From Candidatus Microgenomates bacterium (GTDB lineage Bacteria > Patescibacteriota > Dojkabacteria > SC72): a stretch of 9,408 nucleotides of DNA. Under the pieces are notes generated by a model. The model saw nothing but the letters and a program-made list of their open reading frames with translations, did not search any database and had not been told where the DNA came from. Positions 1 through 4,999 of the stretch are shown here, one piece after another. How positions within the stretch are numbered: the first letter of the stretch is position 1; each line of letters starts with the position of its first letter. Both the position numbers and the translations under genes were made by a program. The DNA is taken from positions 1-9,408 of the forward strand of contig JAAZOC010000088.1 in the NCBI GenBank assembly GCA_012797935.1. The letters are read 5' to 3'.

Positions 1-14
1 CTTAACGAGAATCG

Positions 15-43
15 ATTTTAGCAGAAAATACTGTGTAATACAA
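15..43 (-). promoter_or_regulatory. possible promoter at window edge
   Basis: On the minus strand TTGTAT (38-43) and TAAAAT (15-20) are separated by 17 bp, a possible sigma-70-type promoter reading leftward out of the window. It lies just past the last hairpin of the module array, where a further gene would be expected to begin. It lacks the conserved sequence of the three module promoters, so it is either an unrelated promoter or chance in AT-rich DNA. Confidence 0.2.
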
Positions 44-52
44 CTAGAGAAA

Positions 53-118
53 GGGAAAGCTAGTGGACTATATATGAAATTGGAATACACCAACATTCTA
101 GTAGTCCACTACCCTTTT
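53..118 (-). repeat. module 1 hairpin (3' of ORF)
   Basis: An imperfect palindrome lies just downstream of the module 1 gene. Outer arms TAGTGGACTA (61-70) and TAGTCCACTA (102-111) pair perfectly. AAAGGG (50-55) can pair with CCCTTT (112-117) beyond a one-sided bulge. Inside the loop TTGG (80-83) pairs with CCAA (90-93) as a small apical stem. The sequence is nearly identical to the module 2 hairpin at 667-729. No U-tract follows it on the transcript strand, so it is not a classical intrinsic terminator. It may stabilise the 3' end, stop transcription another way, or act as a folded recombination site. Confidence 0.75.
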
Positions 119-130
119 GTCTTTTTGCAG
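118..130. repeat. module 1 inverted repeat, 3' copy
   Basis: TGTCTTTTTGCAG is the exact reverse complement of 607-619. On the transcript this copy lies 12 nt after the stop codon of the module 1 gene and just before the hairpin, so the two copies enclose the gene. Confidence 0.8.
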
Positions 131-142
131 AAAAATGAATAA

Positions 143-562
143 TCATTTCTCTTTGATCCGAGGGAGATTAAAAATTTTCGAACCTTTTACTATTGTAGAG
201 ACAATATCTCCTTTCTTACCCAAAAGAAGATCCATTCCTTGTAGATCAACAAATCTTGCATCTACAAATTCTCTCGAACGAAAATTGTAAGAAGCAAAAA
301 GGAACGGACCTTTTGGATTACCAAGTGTAACAAGATGATGAATGTACTCGTCAGAATCAATAGTGAAATCATGCACAAATGGGAAAAGAACTCTTACATT
401 CTCTTCCTTTAACATCTCTTCACTCTGAACAAAGATTGGAAAACCATTCTTCCATCTTTTAGTTGGCTTTAGAAAAAGAAATGTTTTCCAACCAACTTTC
501 ATCACTTGAGAGCACTTACCATCTTTCAAAATGGTACTCCGTATGCAATTAGGTGGTAACAA
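143..562 (-). CDS. module 1 hypothetical small protein
   Basis: Uncharacterised protein of 139 residues. I chose a TTG start at 560-562, because a strong Shine-Dalgarno AGGAGG (571-576) sits 8 nt upstream. A GTG three codons earlier (569-571) overlaps that Shine-Dalgarno and is unlikely to be used. No signal peptide, transmembrane segment or known catalytic motif is visible; the protein is basic, with many aromatic residues, and is probably cytosolic. Its middle part (EENVRVLFPFV) and the later GDIVSTIV segment align with EENIKEIFPCI-like and GDIISVPV segments of the module 3 protein (its own residues read RLENIKEIFPCI), suggesting distant homology. The stop is TGA. It has its own promoter, inverted repeats and hairpin. 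Function unknown; I see no basis for assigning toxin, antitoxin or immunity roles, although an array of small variable proteins would suit such roles. Confidence 0.72.
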   Translation of the reverse strand: MLPPNCIRSTILKDGKCSQVMKVGWKTFLFLKPTKRWKNGFPIFVQSEEMLKEENVRVLFPFVHDFTIDSDEYIHHLVTLGNPKGPFLFASYNFRSREFVDARFVDLQGMDLLLGKKGDIVSTIVKGSKIFNLPRIKEK

Positions 563-570
563 TGTCCTCA

Positions 571-576
571 CCTCCT
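571..576 (-). promoter_or_regulatory. Shine-Dalgarno of module 1 gene
   Basis: AGGAGG on the minus strand lies 8 nt before the TTG at 560-562. It decides the start, because the alternative GTG overlaps the site itself. Confidence 0.75.
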
Positions 577-606
577 TTCTTTAATGAGCTATACAGAAAA
601 AATATC

Positions 607-619
607 CTGCAAAAAGACA
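607..619. repeat. module 1 inverted repeat, 5' copy
   Basis: CTGCAAAAAGACA is the reverse complement of 118-130. On the transcript strand it lies within a few bases of the predicted start site, so the mRNA of module 1 would begin at or near this repeat. Confidence 0.8.
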
Positions 620-623
620 CCTA

Positions 624-652
624 ATTCTATAGGATAGTAAGCGTTTTGTAAA
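624..652 (-). promoter_or_regulatory. module 1 promoter
   Basis: On the minus strand TTTACA (647-652) and TAGAAT (624-629) are spaced by 17 bp, within the conserved string TATCCTATAGAAT. Modules 2 and 3 carry the same elements at the same spacing with variable bases in the spacer, which is what selection on a promoter would leave. Predicted transcription starts about 7 nt downstream, at the inverted repeat. Confidence 0.7.
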
Positions 653-666
653 TAATTAAATACAGA

Positions 667-729
667 GGGGAAGCTAGTGGACTACTAAACGAAATTGGTA
701 TACACCAACATTCTAGTAGTCCACTACCC
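667..729 (-). repeat. module 2 hairpin (3' of ORF)
   Basis: The best-formed of the three hairpins. Outer arms TAGTGGACTACTA (675-687) and TAGTAGTCCACTA (714-726) form 13 perfect pairs. GGG (667-670) can pair with CCC (727-729) across a small bulge. Within the loop TTGGT (695-699) and ACCAA (704-708) form an apical stem with a 4-nt loop ATAC. Compared with module 1, most differences fall in the loop and at the inner end of the stem. No U-tract follows on the transcript strand. Confidence 0.8.
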
Positions 730-732
730 ATT

Positions 733-744
733 TGTCTTTTTGCA
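733..744. repeat. module 2 inverted repeat, 3' copy
   Basis: TGTCTTTTTGCA is the reverse complement of 1246-1257. It lies 19 nt after the stop codon of the module 2 gene. The last base of the longer motif is changed here (T at 745 instead of G). Confidence 0.75.
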
Positions 745-763
745 TAATTATGATTGGACACAA

Positions 764-1204
764 TCAACGACAAGGACGAATAAATTCTCCCTCTTTATCA
801 AAGATGAGATCATCTTCATCTTTTACCCATTCAGGTATTGGAGTCATCCTGACCAACATAGCATCACCCGTAGATGATTCATATGTGGCAAGAAATTTCT
901 CACCTCCGAAAACTGGTCTGACTATATAGTGATCATATTCTTCGGTTAGGATTTCCCTGGATAGAACTTCATAGAAGAGAGCCTTCGCCCTTATCATCAT
1001 TAGGTTCTCATACATGGAATCCAGCAGTAAACAATATGTGCTGTAAGGTCCATCCCCATCAATGACAAGGTATGGTTTTCCATTCTCATCCTTGATAGCG
1101 ACATATGCACCCTTAACCTCAGGATCTGTATAGCTATTGAAGAACAAAACATTGTCAACAACGAATGCTGACTTTTCATTTCTCGATCTGAGAAACCTTA
1201 TCAT
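764..1204 (-). CDS. module 2 hypothetical small protein
   Basis: Uncharacterised protein of 146 residues with an ATG start; AAGGGAG (1209-1215) lies just upstream as Shine-Dalgarno. It is acidic toward the C-terminus, without a signal peptide or transmembrane segment. A shared C-terminal pattern can be followed into the module 3 protein: LIFDKEGEFI (133-142) resembles LKIDEKGKFV, and both carry a GD-hydrophobic motif about 20 residues earlier (G113-D114 here). A central LF...VL...(D/T)(S/E) segment around 76-90 may also correspond. The similarity is weak and could be tested only by profile methods. Stop is TGA. The DNA looks richer in GC than the neighbouring housekeeping genes (25 of 60 bases at 841-900). 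Function unknown. Confidence 0.75.
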   Translation of the reverse strand: MIRFLRSRNEKSAFVVDNVLFFNSYTDPEVKGAYVAIKDENGKPYLVIDGDGPYSTYCLLLDSMYENLMMIRAKALFYEVLSREILTEEYDHYIVRPVFGGEKFLATYESSTGDAMLVRMTPIPEWVKDEDDLIFDKEGEFIRPCR

Positions 1205-1245
1205 TCTTCTCCCTTCTTGGTTTTTACGAGCAAAACAGAATATTC

Positions 1246-1257
1246 TGCAAAAAGACA
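1246..1257. repeat. module 2 inverted repeat, 5' copy
   Basis: TGCAAAAAGACA is the reverse complement of 733-744 and sits next to the predicted transcript start of module 2. It is followed on the transcript by CAGAATATTCTG (1238-1249 on the other strand), a short perfect palindrome in the leader. Confidence 0.75.
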
Positions 1258-1261
1258 GTAT

Positions 1262-1290
1262 ATTCTATAGGATACGAACGTTTTTGTAAA
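1262..1290 (-). promoter_or_regulatory. module 2 promoter
   Basis: TTTACA (1285-1290) and TAGAAT (1262-1267) on the minus strand, 17 bp apart, in the same conserved context (TATCCTATAGAAT) as the promoters of modules 1 and 3. Confidence 0.7.
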
Positions 1291-1311
1291 TGTATATGGA
1301 AAGCACACTCA

Positions 1312-1390
1312 GGGGTACAAGCGGGCATGAGCCACAAATAGAAATCATAATACATATAAATATTACCGATATTCACCAGCTCATACCCAC
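1312..1390 (-). repeat. module 3 hairpin (3' of ORF)
   Basis: Arms GCGGGCATGAGC (1321-1332) and GCTCATACCCAC (1379-1390) form a 12-pair stem. The two mismatches are A-C on the plus strand but G-U on the minus strand, so pairing is complete only on the strand that is transcribed. The loop is longer (46 nt) and holds a weak apical stem, AATAT (1359-1363) with ATATT (1369-1373). A GGGG run precedes it, as in the other modules. The sequence is unrelated to hairpins 1 and 2, but the position and shape are the same. Confidence 0.7.
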
Positions 1391-1393
1391 TTC

Positions 1394-1404
1394 GTCTTTT
1401 GCAG
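1394..1404. repeat. module 3 inverted repeat, 3' copy
   Basis: GTCTTTTGCAG has four T where modules 1 and 2 have five. Its partner at 1896-1906 has four A, so the pair stays perfectly complementary. It lies 15 nt after the stop codon. Confidence 0.78.
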
Positions 1405-1419
1405 ATTAATAATTATTAC

Positions 1420-1857
1420 TTAAAGAGAAACAAACTTCCCTTTTTCATCAATTTTGAGAAACTTCTTTTGCTCTCCTCTTGGTACAGGTACCGATATAAT
1501 ATCTCCAATAAAACTTGAAGATAGTGAATACAAGGTTGAACCTCTTCCTCTCTTTGACATGTAGATGAGGACATAATAGAAATCACCCTTCTTCACAAAA
1601 CGGAACTTGAACTTCTCAGAGTCAAGCGAATCGAGGATACAAGGAAAAATCTCCTTGATATTCTCCAAACGAAGAGATTCCTCGTCATGTGGCAAATCCA
1701 TGAGATACGAATAGGTGTTGCCCCACTCTCTGATATACAAAGATGTATACCCAGATGGACTTTCATACAAAGCAGCCTCTCCGAAAAACTTTTCGATTAC
1801 TGTATTAACAGAGAAGCCTTTTACTGCAACTACGATTCTTGGAAAACTTTTTGCCAT
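1420..1857 (-). CDS. module 3 hypothetical small protein
   Basis: Uncharacterised basic protein of 145 residues, ATG start with AGGAG (1869-1873) upstream at a rather long 11-nt spacing. No signal peptide or membrane segment. Residues 59-72 (EESLRLENIKEIFP) and 118-125 (GDIISVPV) line up with the module 1 protein (EEMLKEENVRVLFP, GDIVSTIV) in the same order and at similar distances, so these two are probably distant homologues. The C-terminal DEKGKFV resembles DKEGEFI in module 2. First gene of the array in transcription order, directly after ychF but with its own promoter. Stop is TAA. Function not recognised; no catalytic motif stands out. Confidence 0.75.
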   Translation of the reverse strand: MAKSFPRIVVAVKGFSVNTVIEKFFGEAALYESPSGYTSLYIREWGNTYSYLMDLPHDEESLRLENIKEIFPCILDSLDSEKFKFRFVKKGDFYYVLIYMSKRGRGSTLYSLSSSFIGDIISVPVPRGEQKKFLKIDEKGKFVSL

Positions 1858-1895
1858 TTTTTAATTTTCTCCTGTGATTGTTAAGAGCTAATGTC

Positions 1896-1906
1896 CTGCA
1901 AAAGAC
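1896..1906. repeat. module 3 inverted repeat, 5' copy
   Basis: CTGCAAAAGAC is the exact reverse complement of 1394-1404. It has the shortened four-A run that matches the four-T run of its partner. Confidence 0.78.
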
Positions 1907-1913
1907 AATATAT

Positions 1914-1942
1914 ATTCTATAGGATATTGTTGTTTTTGTAAA
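1914..1942 (-). promoter_or_regulatory. module 3 promoter
   Basis: TTTACA (1937-1942) and TAGAAT (1914-1919) on the minus strand, 17 bp apart. It begins 13 bp after the ychF stop codon, with no hairpin between, so the array appears to start here. Confidence 0.7.
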
Positions 1943-1955
1943 TCGTTACTAAGAC

Positions 1956-3062
1956 TTACTTATTTGAGAGGATAATTACATAGTCACCATCTTGGACCAA
2001 ATATTCCTTACCTTGATTCTTTACCAAACCATTTTCTTTAGCTGCATTCCATCCACCAACCTCTATTAATTTTTCAACATTAACAACATCTGCAGTAATA
2101 AATCCTTGCTCAAGATCTGTATGAATAACACCAGCAGCCTCTTTTATAGTAGCACCTCTTTCAATACTCCAAGCATTACATTCTTTTTGAGAACCAGTAT
2201 AGAAAGTTATTAAATTCAAAGTATCAAATGCTGCATATATAATATCCTTCATCATCACAGGTTTCGATCCAAGAAGTTCTACATACTCAGAAATTTCATC
2301 ATCATTCATCTCTGCCATATCACCAATAAGCTTTACATCTACAACCAAAACCACATCTCCAGTTTTCTTCTCAAGCTCTTCTTTCCAATTCAATACCTTC
2401 TCAGAATCCATTCCTTCTTTGCAATTTAATACCAAAAGCCTTCTCTTCGAAGTAAGCAAAAACATATCATACAAAATCTCTTCTTCCTCAATTGTAAACT
2501 TCATATCTACAACAGGAATACCTTTATTTAAACCCTCTAAAACCTTTTTCAAAACCTCAAGTTCTTTCTTTCCTCCTTCATCACCTATCCTACTCATTTT
2601 CTCTGCATTTCCCATTTTTTTCTCAACACTTTCAATATCCTTCAATATTAATTCAGATTGTACAATATCAAAATCTTCAACAGGGTCAACCCTATCATAC
2701 ACATGAGTAATTGTATTACTTTCAAAAGCTCTTAACATATACATAATTACATCAACTTCTCTGATATGAGAAAGAAATTGATTGCCTAACCCCTCTCCTT
2801 GAGATGCACCTTTAACCAATCCCGCTATATCAACAAATGTCATAGCAGAAGGAACAATCTTTTCTGCTTTAAAAAACTCAGCCATTTTTTTCAATCGCTC
2901 ATCTGGTATTTCAACAACTCCAACATTTTTATCTATTGTACAAAAAGGAAAGTTCTGTGCAGGAACAGCCATCTTGGTTAAAGAATTAAAAACTGTAGAT
3001 TTCCCAACATTTGGGAGTCCTACAATACCAAGAGAAAGTGAATGTGATCTTTTAATAGACAT
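1956..3062 (-). CDS. ychF: redox-regulated/ribosome-binding ATPase YchF (Obg family)
   Basis: YchF is a cytosolic P-loop ATPase of the Obg/TRAFAC group that binds ribosomes; its exact role in translation or stress response is not settled. Counting from the ATG at 3062, the Walker A/G1 motif GLPNVGKST is at about residues 15-23. The G3 region DIAGLVKGASQGEGLGNQF follows. The usual G4 NKxD is replaced by NCKE, matching the NxxE that gives YchF its ATP preference. A C-terminal TGS domain contains AGVIHTDLEQGFITADV and the ending YLVQDGDYVI. Length 368 is close to the usual 363 or so. A TTG six codons upstream (3078-3080) would extend it, but that TTG lies upstream of the TATAAT box. Neither start has a Shine-Dalgarno. 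Monocistronic, divergent from the transglutaminase-like gene. Confidence 0.95.
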   Translation of the reverse strand: MSIKRSHSLSLGIVGLPNVGKSTVFNSLTKMAVPAQNFPFCTIDKNVGVVEIPDERLKKMAEFFKAEKIVPSAMTFVDIAGLVKGASQGEGLGNQFLSHIREVDVIMYMLRAFESNTITHVYDRVDPVEDFDIVQSELILKDIESVEKKMGNAEKMSRIGDEGGKKELEVLKKVLEGLNKGIPVVDMKFTIEEEEILYDMFLLTSKRRLLVLNCKEGMDSEKVLNWKEELEKKTGDVVLVVDVKLIGDMAEMNDDEISEYVELLGSKPVMMKDIIYAAFDTLNLITFYTGSQKECNAWSIERGATIKEAAGVIHTDLEQGFITADVVNVEKLIEVGGWNAAKENGLVKNQGKEYLVQDGDYVIILSNK

Positions 3063-3068
3063 ATCGCG

Positions 3069-3074
3069 ATTATA
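3069..3074 (-). promoter_or_regulatory. -10 box of ychF, possibly leaderless
   Basis: A perfect TATAAT on the minus strand lies 6 nt before the ATG at 3060-3062, which would put transcription start at or next to the start codon. No good -35 is seen (TATCAT at about the right distance is weak). Confidence 0.45.
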
Positions 3075-3142
3075 TACCAATATCTTAATAGATGATATAT
3101 TTATCTATATATTTCTTTGATTTAACATTAACTCAAACTGCA

Positions 3143-4999
3143 ATGAAATTCCTAAAAGTATCTTTCATATTCCTACTCTCTTTTTGCATCTCTTTTTTCT
3201 CTTTAACTGCGAAAGCATTCGCAGCAAGTGAAGATTTTCAGATAGTTAATAACATGATTATTAATTACACTACTGGTGAAGATTTTGTAAAAGTTGAAAA
3301 TGAATATACTAGATCAGTTGAAAACAGCAAATACTATTTTCCAGCAACAAGTGAAAAAATATTTCATATACCAGATATACAAGGAGAAAATGAAGAAAAA
3401 ATAACAGCAGAGAGAGACTTTAAAATCAAATCTTTAACTGTAACAGACGAATATGGGAAAAGTGTGAAGTATTCTATCGAGAAGAAGAATTCTGGAGAAG
3501 GCATATATGTAACAGTTCCCAATTACAAAGAAACAACATCTAGAAGTCCATATAAGTTAATTGTCACATATAATACACACGACTATATAAAGAGAATTGG
3601 TGATTTCATTTCAATTATTGGTACCTCATTACCAAAAGATACTCAGTTCTCAGTTACAGATAAAGGTAACAATACAATTACGGCATACAACTATAATCTT
3701 TCAATAGTTACAGACGAGAATATACCTACCCTTTCAAAGGCATACCCAGAATTCACAACGGAAACAAAGAATAGAAAAACATACTATAACTTTACACAAA
3801 CAAGTAGATTAGAATCTTCTCCATTTTTAGAATTTGGAACTTCTGTTGTTTACAGATTTGAGATGAGTTATGTGACACCAAAAACAGATAATATTATTCC
3901 TGAAAAATATTCTTCAATCATTAGGGCTCTTTCAGCAAATATATATGAAATTTCTTTACCAAGAGAGTTTGGGGAAACAAATCAGAGAGTATATTTTGAG
4001 AATGTCTCTCCTTCTCCTATCGATATATACAAAGATGAAGAAGGTAATGTAATAGCACTTTTTGAGGTACCTGCAAACAAAGAAAGTGCAATAAATATAA
4101 CTGGATATATAACTTTAGAGCAGAATAGTTTTAAAGATATTACTTCTCCAACTAATACATCTTTAAGTGAATATTTAAAGAAAGTGGACGAGAGTTCTTT
4201 GACAAAGAATTATCTTAAATCAACTAAGTATTGGGAAAGTAATGATTCTTTCATTGTAGAAAAAGCTACTGAGCTATCAAAAGATATTACAACATTAAAA
4301 GATTTAATCTCTGCTGACTACAAATATGTAAATGACACATTAGACTATGATGATAGCAAAGCGAATTCGGACAATGAGAGGATCGGGGCAGTAGCAGCCC
4401 TTAAAGGAGGTGGCTCTGTATGTATGGAATATGCAGATTCGATGATTGCCATATTAAGAGCACAAGGGGTTCCTGCAAGAGCAGCTTTAGGTTATGCCAA
4501 TCTATCAACCGAGAAAAAAGAGAATCAGATTAGACACCAATGGGTTCAGATATGGATTCCCGATTATGGATGGTATTCGATAGATCCTACTTTTGAGAGT
4601 TCGAATCAAAAAGTTGGACAACAAATAGATAGGATTTTGTGGGAGACTTTTAACAGTGATACATTATCAAATATTAGAGTTTTTTCAGCAGATAATGTAA
4701 ACGATATGACAACAGAAGGTTTTTCTCTGAGTATATACGGAGTAGCAGATAAGATTGATACCAATTCATTGAATGCTTATGGTGATTTAGTACCAAACAA
4801 AGATTATTCAAATGGACTACCAGAAAACAATGGGTTTAGTATTCCAAATTGGTTTAACACATTTTTGAAAGCAACTGTTTTAGGTAGAGCCTTGGTAATA
4901 ACAATACCTGCCCTACTAACCTTGGCAGTATTAATAGTAGTAATACAATCTATTACTCTATTAGTTAAAAGATTAAAGAATAGAACTAAGAAAATTTAA
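3143..4999 (+). CDS. exported, membrane-anchored transglutaminase-like protein
   Basis: Protein of 618 residues. I chose the ATG at 3143 over one 17 codons upstream because it starts directly with a signal peptide: MKFLKV, a hydrophobic core, and a likely cleavage site after AKAFA at about residue 27. Then comes a long extracellular, probably beta-rich region (about 30-380), and a transglutaminase-like core. Its cysteine-protease-type triad is visible: C427 in GGSVCMEYAD, H465 in RHQWVQIW and D481 in YSIDPT. A transmembrane helix lies near the C-terminus (about 583-608), followed by a basic cytoplasmic tail KRLKNRTKK. So the catalytic part faces outside. Bacterial members of this superfamily are mostly putative proteases, amidases or cross-linking enzymes; the substrate here is unknown, though cell-surface protein or peptidoglycan-related roles are plausible. 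It overlaps the convergent AMP phosphorylase by 14 bp. No Shine-Dalgarno. Confidence 0.88.
   Translation: MKFLKVSFIFLLSFCISFFSLTAKAFAASEDFQIVNNMIINYTTGEDFVKVENEYTRSVENSKYYFPATSEKIFHIPDIQGENEEKITAERDFKIKSLTVTDEYGKSVKYSIEKKNSGEGIYVTVPNYKETTSRSPYKLIVTYNTHDYIKRIGDFISIIGTSLPKDTQFSVTDKGNNTITAYNYNLSIVTDENIPTLSKAYPEFTTETKNRKTYYNFTQTSRLESSPFLEFGTSVVYRFEMSYVTPKTDNIIPEKYSSIIRALSANIYEISLPREFGETNQRVYFENVSPSPIDIYKDEEGNVIALFEVPANKESAINITGYITLEQNSFKDITSPTNTSLSEYLKKVDESSLTKNYLKSTKYWESNDSFIVEKATELSKDITTLKDLISADYKYVNDTLDYDDSKANSDNERIGAVAALKGGGSVCMEYADSMIAILRAQGVPARAALGYANLSTEKKENQIRHQWVQIWIPDYGWYSIDPTFESSNQKVGQQIDRILWETFNSDTLSNIRVFSADNVNDMTTEGFSLSIYGVADKIDTNSLNAYGDLVPNKDYSNGLPENNGFSIPNWFNTFLKATVLGRALVITIPALLTLAVLIVVIQSITLLVKRLKNRTKKI

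Larger units (their letters stand above)
53..1942 (-). other. tandem array of three promoter-ORF-hairpin modules
   Basis: Three consecutive leftward units share one layout: promoter, inverted repeat, leader with Shine-Dalgarno, ORF of about 140 codons, stop, matching inverted repeat, hairpin. Equivalent hairpins start at about 61, 675 and 1321, giving periods near 610-640 bp. The blocks between ORFs (607-744 and 1246-1404) hold the hairpin of one module and the promoter of the next, with little spare DNA. The first unit (in transcription order) begins with its promoter right against the ychF stop codon; the last ends at the window edge, so the array may be longer. Conserved flanks around very different coding content look like a gene-cassette array, but no recombinase gene is visible and no known cassette system is recognised. 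Confidence 0.8.

Noticed and set aside
53..118. Intrinsic (rho-independent) terminator
   Set aside because: The stem is long, but on the transcript strand it is followed by GCTTTCCC and not a run of U; the same is true of hairpins 2 and 3.
53..744. Classical integron attC sites for the hairpins
   Set aside because: The layout (gene followed by imperfect palindrome) is similar, but I found no RYYYAAC/GTTRRRY core boxes at the ends of hairpins 1 and 2, each gene has its own promoter, and no integrase gene is visible.
607..744. MITE-like element with terminal inverted repeats between the genes
   Set aside because: The block does begin and end with the repeat, but in the next block (1245-1404) the arms differ in run length (five against four), whereas arms on either side of each gene agree. 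No target-site duplication was seen.
143..766. Recoded UGA (as glycine, known in some CPR lineages)
   Set aside because: All core genes are intact with UGA read as stop, and reading through the TGA of the module 1 and 2 genes would run into the inverted repeat and hairpin.
695..929. Short plus-strand ORFs over hairpin 2 and the module 2 gene
   Set aside because: They cross the conserved hairpin and lie antisense to a gene with good promoter and Shine-Dalgarno; no start signal supports them.
53..1942. CRISPR array
   Set aside because: Repeats are about 600 bp apart and separated by open reading frames, with no short regular spacers.
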